From positions 62,001 to 126,000 of the forward strand of contig CAVPDE010000011.1 of NCBI GenBank assembly GCA_963702565.1: a stretch of DNA of 64,000 nucleotides. The letters are read 5' to 3'. Source of the DNA: CAVPDE01 sp963702565. Its GTDB lineage: Bacteria > Desulfobacterota > DSM-4660 > Desulfatiglandales > HGW-15. Below the pieces are notes generated by a model, which worked only from the letters and a program-made list of their open reading frames with translations, had not been told where the DNA came from and ran no database searches. Both the position numbers and the translations under genes were made by a program. This document shows, piece after piece, positions 25,870-35,700 of the stretch; the stretch's first letter is position 1, and each line of letters opens with the position of its first letter.

Positions 25870-27216
25870 TCATGACAGAACCTGTTTTTCGGGAGGCTCG
25901 ATGTGGAGGCGTTTCATTTTGCGCCACAGGGTCGTCGGGTGGATGCCCATCTCCGCAGCCGTTGCGGCTCTGTTCCACTGATTGCGCTTGAGGACCTCTC
26001 GAATGTAACTACTTTCCATCTCACCCAAGGAGGACGGCCTGGTTTCCGGGGGTCGGTTCATCCTGCTCTCCTCCGAGTTCCTGAAGAAATCCGGGAGGTG
26101 TTCAATACCGATCGTTCCGTTCTTGCAAACGACCGTGGCGTACTCGATGATGTTTTCCAGCTCCCGGACGTTTCCTGGAAAATCATGGGACATGAGGATG
26201 GGGAATGCTTCGGGGGAGAGGCCCTGGATCTCCTTGCCGCTCAGACGGCAGAATTTCCGTATGAAGTGTTCCACCAGGATGGGGATGTCTTCTCTCCTGT
26301 CGCGCAGAGGAGGAAGAACGAGCTTGACCACGTTGATGCGATAGTAGAGGTCCTGTCTGAACTTTCCTTCTTCCACCAGGCTCTGGAGGTTTTTGTTTGT
26401 AGCGGCAACGATCCGGACATCCGTTTTCAGAAACTTCGTGCTTCCAAGGGGCTCATAGGTCTTATCCTGAAGCACTCGAAGGAGGCGAACCTGCAGGGCA
26501 GGAGAAATGTCTCCGATTTCATCGAGAAAGAGGGTCCCTCCATTGGCCACGGCTAGCCGACCGGGCTTGTCTTTGAAGGCCGTGCTGTGGGCGCCTTTTT
26601 CGTAGCCAAAGAGCTCCGATTCCAAAAGGGTGTCAGGCAGAGACCCGCAGTTGATCGTGATTAGAGGCCCTGTCTTCCTCGGGCTCAGCGCGTGAATCGC
26701 CTTGGCGAACAGCTCCTTGCCCGTGCCGCTTTCGCCCTCCAACAGAATCGTGGCGTCGCTTTCTGAAATCTGCTCCAGGATCCCGAAAAGCCTGCGCATT
26801 TCTTTGTTCTTGCTGATGATGTCCTGGAAAGAGTGACGCTTTGTAAGCTCTTTGCGAAGTTCTTCGACCACGCTCAAGTCTCGAAAGGTTTCCACCCCCC
26901 CGATGACGGAATCCTGTTCATCTCTTAGCAGGGCCGTGGAAATGCTGACAGGGACTCGTTCTCCGTGAAGGTTGACGATGTAAATGGATTGATTCAGAAC
27001 GGGGTGGCCTGTAGCCATGGTGTGTTTCAGAGAGCAGCGATTTTCGCAAATACTGGCTCTGAACACTTCCCAGCATTGACGGCCGATGGCTTCTTCTTTC
27101 TTAATCCCTGTAATTTTTTCTGCAGAGCGGTTGAAAGAAGTGATCTTCAAATTCGAGTCCACCGTAAAAACGCCATCTGCGATGCTGTCGAGGATGATCT
27201 GCGTCCGGTTTTCCAC
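25870..27216 (-). CDS. OrpR-like sigma54-dependent transcriptional regulator with PAS domain
   Basis: A 448-residue activator: PAS domain (about 1-120) with Cys48, Cys57 and Cys61; AAA+ domain with LLEGESGTGKELFAKAIH and FLDEIGDISP; C-terminal Fis-type HTH (NRAATAAEMGIHPTTLWRKM). The GAFTGA loop that touches sigma54 reads GAHSTA here. OrpR of Desulfovibrio, a PAS Fe-S sensor controlling the orange-protein operons, is the closest idea. The start is GTG with GAGG upstream. It is the last gene of the flx/hdr run (19 bases after hdrCB) and lies upstream of the sigma54 promoter. Confidence 0.88.
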   Translation of the reverse strand: MENRTQIILDSIADGVFTVDSNLKITSFNRSAEKITGIKKEEAIGRQCWEVFRASICENRCSLKHTMATGHPVLNQSIYIVNLHGERVPVSISTALLRDEQDSVIGGVETFRDLSVVEELRKELTKRHSFQDIISKNKEMRRLFGILEQISESDATILLEGESGTGKELFAKAIHALSPRKTGPLITINCGSLPDTLLESELFGYEKGAHSTAFKDKPGRLAVANGGTLFLDEIGDISPALQVRLLRVLQDKTYEPLGSTKFLKTDVRIVAATNKNLQSLVEEGKFRQDLYYRINVVKLVLPPLRDRREDIPILVEHFIRKFCRLSGKEIQGLSPEAFPILMSHDFPGNVRELENIIEYATVVCKNGTIGIEHLPDFFRNSEESRMNRPPETRPSSLGEMESSYIREVLKRNQWNRAATAAEMGIHPTTLWRKMKRLHIEPPEKQVLS

Positions 27217-27235
27217 ATCCTATCCTCTTTAGGCC

Positions 27236-28543
27236 CTATTCTCCCTCATCATCTTCTTCGTCAAAGACGATCTCGTCCCTCTCGTATTGGGCATCCCGCA
27301 GGGCATGGGCTTTTTCCACTTCCTCTTCGCTCCAGGGCTCCACAATGAGCGAATCAGCCACTAGCTCCCACAAGTACTTGGTCTCAATGTCCAAGCCGAA
27401 TTCTTTGGTCAGGCCTTTCATGATCTGGTCACGGCAATTGTGGCAGGGGGTAATGACCAACTTTGCTCCTGTGTCCCTGATCTGTTGCGCCTTAACCCTT
27501 CCGTAGTAAATTCTTTCGTCCGAGTAAGGCATGGCCCATGCGCCGCCGCCGGCGCCGCAGCAGTAGTTGTTCATCCGGTTGGGGTACATTTCCACATAAT
27601 GCTCGCAGCACTGCTGGGTGATCCACCGGGGCTCTTCAAAGTAGCCATGGCCGAAAGCCTTCTGGCCTTTCCTTCCGTAATTGCACGGGTCATGCACGGT
27701 CGTGAGTTCTTCGTGGATGGTTTTGTCCAGTTTGATTCTTCCCGTCTCGATGTATTCTTTCAGGAGATCGTGGACCGATACGACCTTGTATTTCTTGAAA
27801 ACTTCGGGAAACCAGTTTTGCAGACCAAGCCTGGTCGCGTAGTAAGCGTGCCCTCACTCGGGCAAAAGGAGCGTCTTACACTCCAGCCTCTCCATGTGCT
27901 CGACGATACGACCCACGAGCGTCTTCATGGACTCATCATCTCCTGAGAAGAGCCCCCAATTGACTCCTTCCCAGTTGTACGAAGGTACGGTCCAGTCCTC
28001 CTTGGCCGCATAAAAGATGCGCCACCAGAACTTCATGTCATCCGGCTCCCCAAAGGGTTCTTTGGAGTTGATTGTGACGAGGACGTTGGCTCCCTTTTTA
28101 TCCACAGGCACATAGAACCCAGGGAAACCATCCGCTTCGAGCTCTTTACCGAGGTCAGCGAGGAGGAAGAGAAAATCCGGTTTGGGAATGCCGAGGTTGT
28201 TCCCTCTTTGAAGGTCCATGACCACGCCCTTGTGGATGGGGCCCGGGACCTTGTCTCTTTCGCGAAGGGTTCTGGCTCTTCGCATCATCTTGAGGATTTC
28301 CACTCCCTGAGGGCACGCGTATTCGCAACGGCCGCAGAGGGTGCAGATCCAGGGGAACCTCGAATCAATGAGTTCCTGGTCTAATCCCAGCGCAGCCATG
28401 CGGACAGCCTTTCTGGGGTCCATGTTGTCAACGCCTGTGACTGGGCAACCGCTCGCGCAGGTGCCGCAGGTGAAACAGACATCCGCCCACTCAGGGGACA
28501 CTCTCAGTTTGCTCTCTTTTCGGTTAATGACCAAAGGTTCCAT
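27236..28543 (-). CDS. HdrC-HdrB fusion protein, selenocysteine-containing
   Basis: Read through one in-frame TGA (27856-27854), this is a 435-residue protein. The N-terminal HdrC part has two [4Fe-4S] motifs (CFTCGTCASGCP, CTLCGRCEYACP). The HdrB part has two CCG cysteine motifs, the second ending CCGAGGGA...CHNC. The TGA is codon 230, in the order PE-TGA-GHAYYATR, where related proteins have Cys. A hairpin follows (27836-27823). Translation continues without any other stop to 27236. It would take electrons from HdrA and reduce a disulfide or pass them on. Good AAAGGAG site before the ATG. Confidence 0.9.
27823..27836 (-). promoter_or_regulatory. Candidate SECIS hairpin of hdrCB
   Basis: Seventeen bases after the TGA, GACCA and TGGTC form a five-bp stem with loop GGCT; GC pairs can extend it past one bulge. 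The loop starts 22 nt after the TGA and begins with GG, within the known bacterial SECIS pattern. Confidence 0.75.
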
Positions 28544-28640
28544 TCAATTTCTCCTTTACGTATTAACATCCTGGGCCTGCAAACACTCTACGCCTTCATT
28601 CCGCCGTGTCTCTTGAGGGCGTGGAGCAAAAACCAGCATT

Positions 28641-29030
28641 TCAACGGCTCAGGAATTCCTTGATCTTCGCGAGAAGTTTTTCTTTGTCCACGGGTTTGTC
28701 AAAAAAAGCGTCAGGGCTGAAGTACTCCTGGTCTCTCTCTTTTTCATATCGGACCCCCAATTCGTCCGCCATGCCCGAAATCCCGATGATTGGCGTCTTC
28801 TTGAGATCCGGGTCTGTTTTGATCCGCTTGCACACTTCAAAGCCCGAATACAGGGTCTCCATCATCACGTCGAGCAGAATGAGGTCCGGATGCTCTTTTT
28901 GAGCCAATTCCACGCCCTTTTTCCCGTCTTGTGCCGTCAGCGTGCCGAACCCATTTCGTTTCAAGAACGTTTCAGTGGTGAAAAGGTAATCGGGGTTGTC
29001 ATCGATGATCAATATCTTCTTGGATCCCAT
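28641..29030 (-). CDS. Single-domain response regulator
   Basis: A 129-residue receiver domain with acidic pocket IIDDN, phospho-acceptor LILLDVMM and the lysine in FDKPVD. No output domain. It lies between flxA and hdrCB, so it probably receives phosphate from one of the kinases at 36-41 kb and acts by protein contact. Confidence 0.9.
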   Translation of the reverse strand: MGSKKILIIDDNPDYLFTTETFLKRNGFGTLTAQDGKKGVELAQKEHPDLILLDVMMETLYSGFEVCKRIKTDPDLKKTPIIGISGMADELGVRYEKERDQEYFSPDAFFDKPVDKEKLLAKIKEFLSR

Positions 29031-29069
29031 GTTCTTACCTCTCTTTTTTCAATACAGGCAACGAAAGTC

Positions 29070-29912
29070 CTAATATTCGGGAGGCATTTGTTTAAGTTGA
29101 GCCAGTGAGAAAACAGGTCCATCCTTGCACACATACTGGTCTCCGATGTTGCAGCGACCGCAAATGCCGATGCCGCACTTCATACGCATTTCCAGAGAGA
29201 GAATGATCCTGTCCGGGGGAAACCCCAGTTTCTCCAGCACCGGTTGAGTGAACTTGATCATGATCGGAGGTCCGCACACAATGGCTATGGCATTGTCTGC
29301 GCTCTTGATTTTCTGCTCCGTAATCGTGGGCACAAATCCGGTGTTGTATTTCCAGCTCGGATCGTTCGTGCTGTCCACGGTGATGTGCATGTGAATATCG
29401 TCCCTCCGCTCCCAAGCGGCGAGTTCCTCCTTGTAAAGGAGCATTCCCGGGCTTCGGGCTCCGTACACCACCGTGATGTCCTTGAATCGCGACCGGTTGT
29501 CCGGATGAAGCATGTAGACAATGCTGGAGCGAAGGGTGGTGAAAGCGAAACCGCCGCCGACGATGACCACATTCTTTCCCTCCATCTCCTCCCAGGGGTA
29601 CCAGTTTCCCAGAGGGCCGCGGATCCCCATCACTTCGCCCTCTTTCATGTTGTGAAGGTAGGTGGTCACCTGGCCGACCTTGTTCACCGTAAAGGTGACA
29701 AATCCTTTTTCCGTAGGGGAAGAGGCGATGCCGATCGGGATCTCTCCTTTCCCTGCTATGGAGAGCTCTGCAAACTGACCCGGAGTATAGGCGAACTTCC
29801 TTTCGTCCTCAGGATCAAGGAAAACGAACCTGAAAGTCTTCAGGTTTTTGTCTTCGGTCTCCGTGACGATCTTGTCGATTCGGACCGGGTAAGGAAGATA
29901 GGGATTTTGCAT
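29070..29912 (-). CDS. flxA: FlxA-like FAD/NAD(P)-binding oxidoreductase subunit
   Basis: A 280-residue ferredoxin-reductase-type protein. FAD-binding barrel (YTPGQFAELSI), GPLGNWYP, nucleotide-binding NVVIVGGGFAFTTLRS, and a C-terminal [2Fe-2S] motif with MKCGIGICGRCNIG and the last Cys in QYVCKDG. It is like sulfite reductase AsrB, hydrogenase gamma and FlxA, which passes NADH electrons to Hdr. The ATG at 29912 follows AAGGAG; codons further upstream are translated repeat. Confidence 0.88.
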   Translation of the reverse strand: MQNPYLPYPVRIDKIVTETEDKNLKTFRFVFLDPEDERKFAYTPGQFAELSIAGKGEIPIGIASSPTEKGFVTFTVNKVGQVTTYLHNMKEGEVMGIRGPLGNWYPWEEMEGKNVVIVGGGFAFTTLRSSIVYMLHPDNRSRFKDITVVYGARSPGMLLYKEELAAWERRDDIHMHITVDSTNDPSWKYNTGFVPTITEQKIKSADNAIAIVCGPPIMIKFTQPVLEKLGFPPDRIILSLEMRMKCGIGICGRCNIGDQYVCKDGPVFSLAQLKQMPPEY

Positions 29913-29935
29913 CAGACTCACACTCCTTCTCCAAG

Positions 29936-30020
29936 TTGGAGTAATGGAGTACTGGAGTAGTGGAGTGTTGGGAATCGCAGTTCTGTTCACTCCATTACTC
30001 CATTACTCCATCATTCCATC
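29936..30020. repeat. Inverted TGGAGTAN array between flxB and flxA
   Basis: Four or five eight-base words (TGGAGTAA, TGGAGTAC, TGGAGTAG, TGGAGTGT) are followed after ~18 bases by CACTCCATTACTCCATTACT-type reverse complements. It can fold to a long imperfect hairpin in the flx mRNA. Same family as 9661-9740 and 31074-31182. Confidence 0.85.
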
Positions 30021-30024
30021 CTTA

Positions 30025-31059
30025 TTATCCGTTCATCAATTCAAATACTTTTCGAATATCGATGTTGACGGGGCAGAACTGGACACATCGCCCGCACCCG
30101 ACGCATGCTGGCCCGTTCCCGTACTTGTCCACGTAATACTTCAGCTTGTGCATAAACCGCTGCCTGACCCTCTGAAGCTTCTTGTCCCGGGGATTGTGGC
30201 CGGACCCATGAAGGGTGAAGAGCGGGAACATGCAGGCATCCCAATTCCGGATCCTGTCCCCTTCTTTTCCTGACACTTCGTCCTGGATGTCAAAGCACCA
30301 GCAGGTGGGACAGAGAAATGTGCAGGTTCCGCAGTTGATGCACGCAAAAGAGACTCTCTCCCAGAAAGGGGCGTTGAAAAGCTCATTGACCGCTTTCTCC
30401 CGGAGGTGATCCACGTGCACCCTGGAGGAGTTTTTTTTCTCCGCTGCTTTTGGAAGGCTTAGCGCCTTCTTGAAGAGGGAGTCGGCTGCCTCTGAACCCA
30501 GCTCGACCTTTTCCAGGAAAGCCTCGCCTTTGGGCGTGAGGCTTCTCACCAGGAAGCGGTCGCCCAGGTCGACCATGAGCGCATCCAGACCTTTCTCGCT
30601 GAAGGGGCCGCTTCCCACAGAGGTGCAGAAGCAGGAGGCGCAAGGGTCGTTGCATCCGAAGCCGACAAGGGTGGTGGTTTCCATGCGGCGGACCCACCAC
30701 GGGTCCTGGAACTGAGGATTGTCGAAATTGATCCTCACCAACTCAAAGGCAAAAGCGTCGCAAGGCCTTATTCCCACGATCACCTGGGGAGAAAAGTCCT
30801 TCGGTGCCTCCTTGACGACGTGCGCGTCCCCTTTGCTCTCGTCCAGAGTGTACTCGAACATCCGCTCTGACTGCGGAAGCATAACCGATTTCGGGGAAAG
30901 CCTGGTGTTCTGGAATTCAAAATTGGGTTTGCGGCCTGTTTCCAGAAGCCTGAAGTTGTGGAAGTCCCCCTCCTTCACAGGGACATACACTTTGTAAACG
31001 CCTTGCAGCCTTTGTAGTGCCTCAGTCCATTGTTCCTTGCTGAATGATTTTTTAAGCAT
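30025..31059 (-). CDS. flxB: FlxB-like 4Fe-4S dicluster protein (AsrA/hydrogenase beta-like)
   Basis: A 344-residue iron-sulfur protein. An N-terminal domain of the AsrA type (VIVGIRPCDAFAF, NDPCASCFCTSVG) is followed by two C-terminal [4Fe-4S] motifs: CINCGTCTFLCPTCWC and CVGCGRCVQFCPVNID. It relays electrons between FlxA and the Hdr side. Subunit lettering follows gene type rather than any direct match. Flanked on both sides by inverted word arrays. Confidence 0.82.
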   Translation of the reverse strand: MLKKSFSKEQWTEALQRLQGVYKVYVPVKEGDFHNFRLLETGRKPNFEFQNTRLSPKSVMLPQSERMFEYTLDESKGDAHVVKEAPKDFSPQVIVGIRPCDAFAFELVRINFDNPQFQDPWWVRRMETTTLVGFGCNDPCASCFCTSVGSGPFSEKGLDALMVDLGDRFLVRSLTPKGEAFLEKVELGSEAADSLFKKALSLPKAAEKKNSSRVHVDHLREKAVNELFNAPFWERVSFACINCGTCTFLCPTCWCFDIQDEVSGKEGDRIRNWDACMFPLFTLHGSGHNPRDKKLQRVRQRFMHKLKYYVDKYGNGPACVGCGRCVQFCPVNIDIRKVFELMNG

Positions 31060-31073
31060 AGCATGAATCCTTA

Positions 31074-31182
31074 GGAGTATTGAATGCTGGAGTAATGGAG
31101 TACTGGAGCGCTGGAGTAATGGTGGAATAAAGAAAAAGAGGATACCCAGTACTCCAAGACTCCATCACACCATCACTCCATT
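31074..31182. repeat. Inverted TGGAGTAN array between flxC and flxB
   Basis: Words such as CTGGAGTAATGGAGTACTGG are followed after ~45 bases by complementary CAGTACTCCAAGACTCCATC and ATCACTCCA. The array starts directly at the flxC stop. Same family as the array between flxB and flxA. Confidence 0.85.
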
Positions 31183-32132
31183 TATTTGACAAACTCGTTA
31201 TAGTCGTCCACTCGATAAACATCCAGAGGCGGCCGCTGATCCATGCGGGTCCCTGCCTCCCAGCCGAAGAGCTCAAAAGCATCCTTGTTCAGCTTCTTGG
31301 TGAACTGCCTCATGGAGATCCCCACGGGGCAAACCCTCTCACAAGCACCGCAGTCCGTGCACCTCCCGGCACAATGATAAGCCCGCAAAAAATGAAAGGT
31401 CATGGTATCCACGGGATCCGTGCTTTTCCCTACCCACTGGGGCCGCGACTCATCGACGAAGCAAGTGGGGCAGTAGCAGAGCGGGCAAACGTTTCGGCAT
31501 GCGTAGCACCGTAGGCAGGATGAAATAAGCTGGGTGAAAAACTTCCGCTTTTCTTCGGGGCTCTTCTTTTCCAACACCTCAATGTCTTTGAAGGGGTTGA
31601 CGCCCTCCTGTTCAGGAACCGGGTCAGCGACCATCTCGTCGTATTCGACGGGATTTCGATGAAGGCAAGTGGCGCAATTGGTCCTCAAGAAATCCTTTTT
31701 CTTAAAGGTCTCCTGAAAACCGTTTCCGCTCACCGTGAAGGAGTCATTGGTTTCAGTGACATCGAGAATCTCCTTGTTCCCCATCGTTCTCTTCACCGCT
31801 CGGTGGTCGATCATGCCGGTGCAGGGAAGGCCCACGATGTAGAGCTGTTCCCGCTTAATCTGGTTTTCGATGATGTGGGTCACGATGTTCCTGGAATTGC
31901 ATCCATTGGCGACAATCCCGACGCGGTCGGTCCGCTTGGTCAGGTAATTGCAGAGGTTCAGACCGCAGTGGCTGTCCCAGTGAAGCAAGTCGACCTCCGC
32001 AGGATTCTTGACCAGCACTGGTTCATTCATCATGGGCACTGAGCCCTTCCGGTAGCCGATGAAAACGTCGACCGTTCCCTTTTCCAGGAGCTTTCGAGCG
32101 ATGTCTCTGATTTTCTGGGTATACTCAAGCAT
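31182..32132 (-). CDS. flxC: FlxC-like FrhB-type iron-sulfur protein
   Basis: A 316-residue protein. The N-terminal two thirds resembles the FrhB/FdhB family (NEPVLVKNPAEVD, NGCNSRNIV, GLPCTGMID). The end carries two Fe-S motifs: CLRCYACRNVCPLCYC and CTDCGACERVCPVGIS. The ATG at 32132 overlaps the flxD stop (TGATG), tight coupling. It probably transfers electrons between FlxA/B and Hdr; any flavin is not visible. Confidence 0.82.
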   Translation of the reverse strand: MLEYTQKIRDIARKLLEKGTVDVFIGYRKGSVPMMNEPVLVKNPAEVDLLHWDSHCGLNLCNYLTKRTDRVGIVANGCNSRNIVTHIIENQIKREQLYIVGLPCTGMIDHRAVKRTMGNKEILDVTETNDSFTVSGNGFQETFKKKDFLRTNCATCLHRNPVEYDEMVADPVPEQEGVNPFKDIEVLEKKSPEEKRKFFTQLISSCLRCYACRNVCPLCYCPTCFVDESRPQWVGKSTDPVDTMTFHFLRAYHCAGRCTDCGACERVCPVGISMRQFTKKLNKDAFELFGWEAGTRMDQRPPLDVYRVDDYNEFVK

Positions 32133-32563
32133 CAAACCACCTCAGCTCTTCTCTTAACAAGATAAGTTGCCTGACCGGTCTCCTTGACCGCCTTGATGAC
32201 TTCGGTGGCAACCTCCACGAACTTGGTTGCTTCGGCAGAGGAAATCCACGAAAAGTGCAGTCTTCCCGGTTCCAGCCCCACATGCTCGATCAGATTCTTG
32301 AACAGTGCGAACTTGCGTCTTGCGAAGTAATTACCTTCCAGGTAATGGCAGTCGCCGGGGTGTCAGCCGGAAACCCAAACACCGTCGGCGCCGTGTCGGA
32401 ACGCGGCGAGGATGAATTTGGGGCTCACCCGGGCAGAGCAGGGCACCCGGATAACCCGGATATTGGACGGGTACTGGAAGCGGCTGACCCCTGCCAGGTC
32501 TGCCGCTCCGTAGCTGCACCAGTTGCACAAGAATGCGGTTATCTTAGGCTGCCAGTCGTTCAT
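32132..32563 (-). CDS. flxD: MvhD/FlxD-type electron-transfer subunit, selenocysteine-containing
   Basis: Read through a TGA at 32365-32363 (codon 67), this gives the full 143-residue MvhD fold: FLCNWCSYGAADLAG, RVPCSARVSP, then DGVWVSG-TGA-HPGDCHYLEGN and ERL-type end. Homologues have Cys at the TGA; in some methanococci the MvhD homologue VhuD is a known selenoprotein. MvhD holds a [2Fe-2S] cluster and links a hydrogenase or Flx to HdrA. ATG 32563 has GGAGAGAG upstream. The stop at 32134-32132 overlaps flxC. Confidence 0.92.
32330..32346 (-). promoter_or_regulatory. Candidate SECIS hairpin of flxD
   Basis: Sixteen bases after the TGA, ATTACCT and AGGTAAT make a perfect seven-bp stem with loop GGA. 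The loop starts 24 nt after the TGA and has G in its first two positions. Confidence 0.8.
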
Positions 32564-32645
32564 AGCTCTCTCCAACGCACTCGAATAATATCACCAAAAG
32601 TTTTCTTCCCGTCGGCACTTGGTTGAATCTCTTCAATCGGAAGTC

Positions 32646-32735
32646 GCTTGTTGCAGGTCGCAGGTCGCAAAAGCAAATCCAGAAAATCCTTTCCATCACC
32701 ACGGGCAACGTGCAACGCGCCACCTGCAACTTACA
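32646..32735. repeat. Inverted GCAGGTC-word array between hdrA and flxD
   Basis: TTGCAGGTCGCAGGTCGCAA is answered ~45 bases later by GCAACGTGCAACGCGCCACC and TGCAAC. It is another short-word inverted repeat in a flx/hdr gene gap. A related array is at 62311-62405. Confidence 0.75.
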
Positions 32736-35700
32736 TTTCGTTAATCATCGCCATGATCTGCCCTTCCTCGAATCCCTTGAGGTTGAGCGCTCCTGAGCGG
32801 CAGGAAGCCACGCAAAGACCGCAGCCTTTGCAGAGCACCGGGTTGACCTCCGCCTTACCCGCGAAAGGCCCCTTCTGAATAAAAGAGGGCGCCGAGTAGG
32901 GGCAAATCTCCACACAGACCCCGCAGCTGCTGCAGACGGCAGGGGTCGTGTAGGCGACCATGCCGCTCACAGAGATAGTCTTTCTGGCCAGCAGAGTGAC
33001 CGCTCTGGAGGCGGCTGCCTGGGCGTGGGCCACCGACTCATCGATGGGCTTTGGATAGTGCGCCATACCGCAAAGGAAGACCCCGTCCGTGGCAAACTGG
33101 GATGGGCCCAGCTTGGCGTGAGCCTCCACAAAGAACCCGTCCTCGCTCACGGGGACCTTGAAGAACTGGGCAAGCTTTTCGTCCTTGTAGGGAACGATGG
33201 CCGAGGCCAGGGCAACCAAACCCGCCTTGATCAGGATGGGCCGCTGGAGCACATGATCCATCACCTCGATCTCAAGTCCCTCTGTACCGGCGGAGACTTT
33301 CGGTTTCTGAGAAACAGAGAACCGGATGAAGAGAATCCCCGCTTCTCGCGCCTTCCTGTAAAGGAGTTCCCGCTCGCCGTAGGTTCGGATGTCCCGGTTG
33401 AGAATGTAAACATCCATGGCTGGGTTCAGCTCTTTGAGGTGGAGGGCGCTTTCAATGGAGTGGGTGCAGCAGACTCTCGAACAATAGGGTCTTTGCGGTT
33501 CGCGCGAGCCCACGCACTGGATGAACACGGCGGTTTGAACCTTCTTGAGCGATGGGTCGTGATCGATGAATCTGCGGTCCAACTCCTGGTGAGTCACCAC
33601 CAGGGGATTTTTCCCATAAAGGTACTCCTCGGGCTTGTACTCACAGCATCCCGTGGCCAGCACGGCGATTCCGTGGTCAATGGTTCCCTGGAGGGTACTG
33701 GACTGAAACGTGGACTTGAAGTTTCCGACGAACCCTTCGACCTGGGTCAGCTCGGCTCCGAGGTGGACGCGGATGTTTTTGTCACCCTGGACCGACTGCA
33801 CAAGGTCCCCCAGGTTTTTCTGGATATCTTCTCCCTGCCACGTCCTGTAAAGGTTTAGGGCCTGACCGCCGAGCACGCGGGATTTTTCGATGATGTCCAC
33901 CTCATAGCCCTGGTCGCTCAAGGTCTTTGCCGCCACCATCCCGGAGATGCCGCCACCGACCACGAGCGCCCGCTGGTTGATATCCAGGACAGCCTCAGGG
34001 AGGGATTCCATGAGAGCCACCTTGGCCACGGCCATGCGCACGAGGTCTTTGGCTTTGTTCGTGGCCTCCTGAGGATTGTCTTTGTGGACCCAGGAGTCCT
34101 GGTTGCGGATGTTGGTCATCTCGAAGAGGTACTTGTTCAGCCCGGCGTTGACAAGGGTTTCCTGAAAGAGAGGCTCGTGGGTCTTGGGCGTGCAGGCCGC
34201 CACCACGATCCGGTTGAGGGCGTTCGCCCTGATCACCTGGGCCATGGTGTCCTGAGTGTCCTGCGAGCAGGAGTAGAGGTTGTCCGCTACGTACTCGACG
34301 TAGGGAAGCTTCTTCGCATAGTCGCGCACAGCCGGTACATCCACCACGCCGCCGATGTTGATGCCGCAATTGCAGACAAAGACGCCGATGCGAGGCCGCT
34401 CCCCCCGAATGTCTATCTGCTCGGGCACCTCTTTCGCTTTGGTCAGCGTATTGCGCGCGCTACTCAAAAGGCCTCCTGCTTGGGCAGCCGCCGAACTCGC
34501 TTCGATCACGGACTGGGGAATGTCCTTGGGTCCCTGGAAAGCCCCGCACACGTAAATGCCTTCCCTGGAGGTAGCCACTGGAGCAAAAGAACCGGTGCGG
34601 CAGAATTGCGATTCGGTGAGGTCGATGTCGAGCTTGTCGGCCAATTCCACGACCTCCGGCGAGGTCTCCATCCCTACGGAAAGGACGACCATGTCAAAAG
34701 CCTCTTGGCGCAATTCACCGTTTTCAGTGGCATACTTGACGCTGAGATCTTCGGACTGCGAGACGGCCTCCACGGAGTGAACGCGGGACCGGATGAAGCG
34801 AACGCCGTGTTTTTCCCGGGCCGCGTCATAGTACCTTTCGAACTCCTTTCCGTGGGTCCTCATGTCCATGTAGAAGATGGCGCAATCGAGATCAGATCCT
34901 GAATGCTCCTTGGCGATGACCGCCTCTTTGATGGCATACATGCAACAGACGGAAGAACAATAGGGATGGTCACACTGATGCATGTCCCTGGACCCGACGC
35001 ACTGGAGCCACGCGATTTTCTTGGGCTCCTTGTGATCGGACATGCGGGCGAGATGCCCCAGGGTAGGACCGGACGCTGAAAGGATCCTCTCGAACTCCAT
35101 GGAGGTGACCACGTTCGGAAGCTTGGAGTAGCTGTAAGTATCGTACTTGGAGGGGTCAAAGGGCTGAAAGCCCGGTGCAAGGATGATGGCCCCTACTTGT
35201 ACCGTCGTCCTTTTTTCCTGGTCATCAAATTTGATAGCTCCTGAGGAACAGAATTTCTCGCAAGCTTTGCACTTACCTTTTTCGAAGAAAATGCAGTTAT
35301 CTTTGTCGATGGCATATTTCAGAGGCACGGCCTGGGCGTAAGGGACATAAATGGCTTTCCGCTTGATCAAGCCTTCATTGTAATCGTCTTCAACCTTTTT
35401 GGGACATTTCTCAGCGCAGGTACCGCAACCAATACACTTCTCAGGGTCCACGTATCGCGGATGCTGCAGAATGTCCACTTGTAGATTTCCGGGCTCTCCC
35501 CTGACATTTAGAACTTCTGAAAGCGTAAGCAATTCGATGTTTAGGTGCCGGCCGACCTCGACCAGTTTGGGGGAGATAATTCACATCGCACAATCATTAG
35601 TGGGAAACGTCTTATCCAGTTGGGCCATGACCCCGCCTACAGACGGGGACTTCTCAACGAGGTAGACGTGGTAGCCGGAATCTGCCAGGTCAAGCGAGGC

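Noticed and set aside
27236..28543. Treating hdrCB, hdrA, flxD and the HdrD/DsrK-like gene as pseudogenes broken by nonsense mutations
   Set aside because: All four stops are TGA, all sit at conserved Cys positions, all have a following hairpin at the same spacing, and the rest of each gene is intact.
29936..31182. CRISPR array from the TGGAGTAN repeats
   Set aside because: Words are 8 nt, contiguous and degenerate with inverted copies; no spacers and no cas genes.
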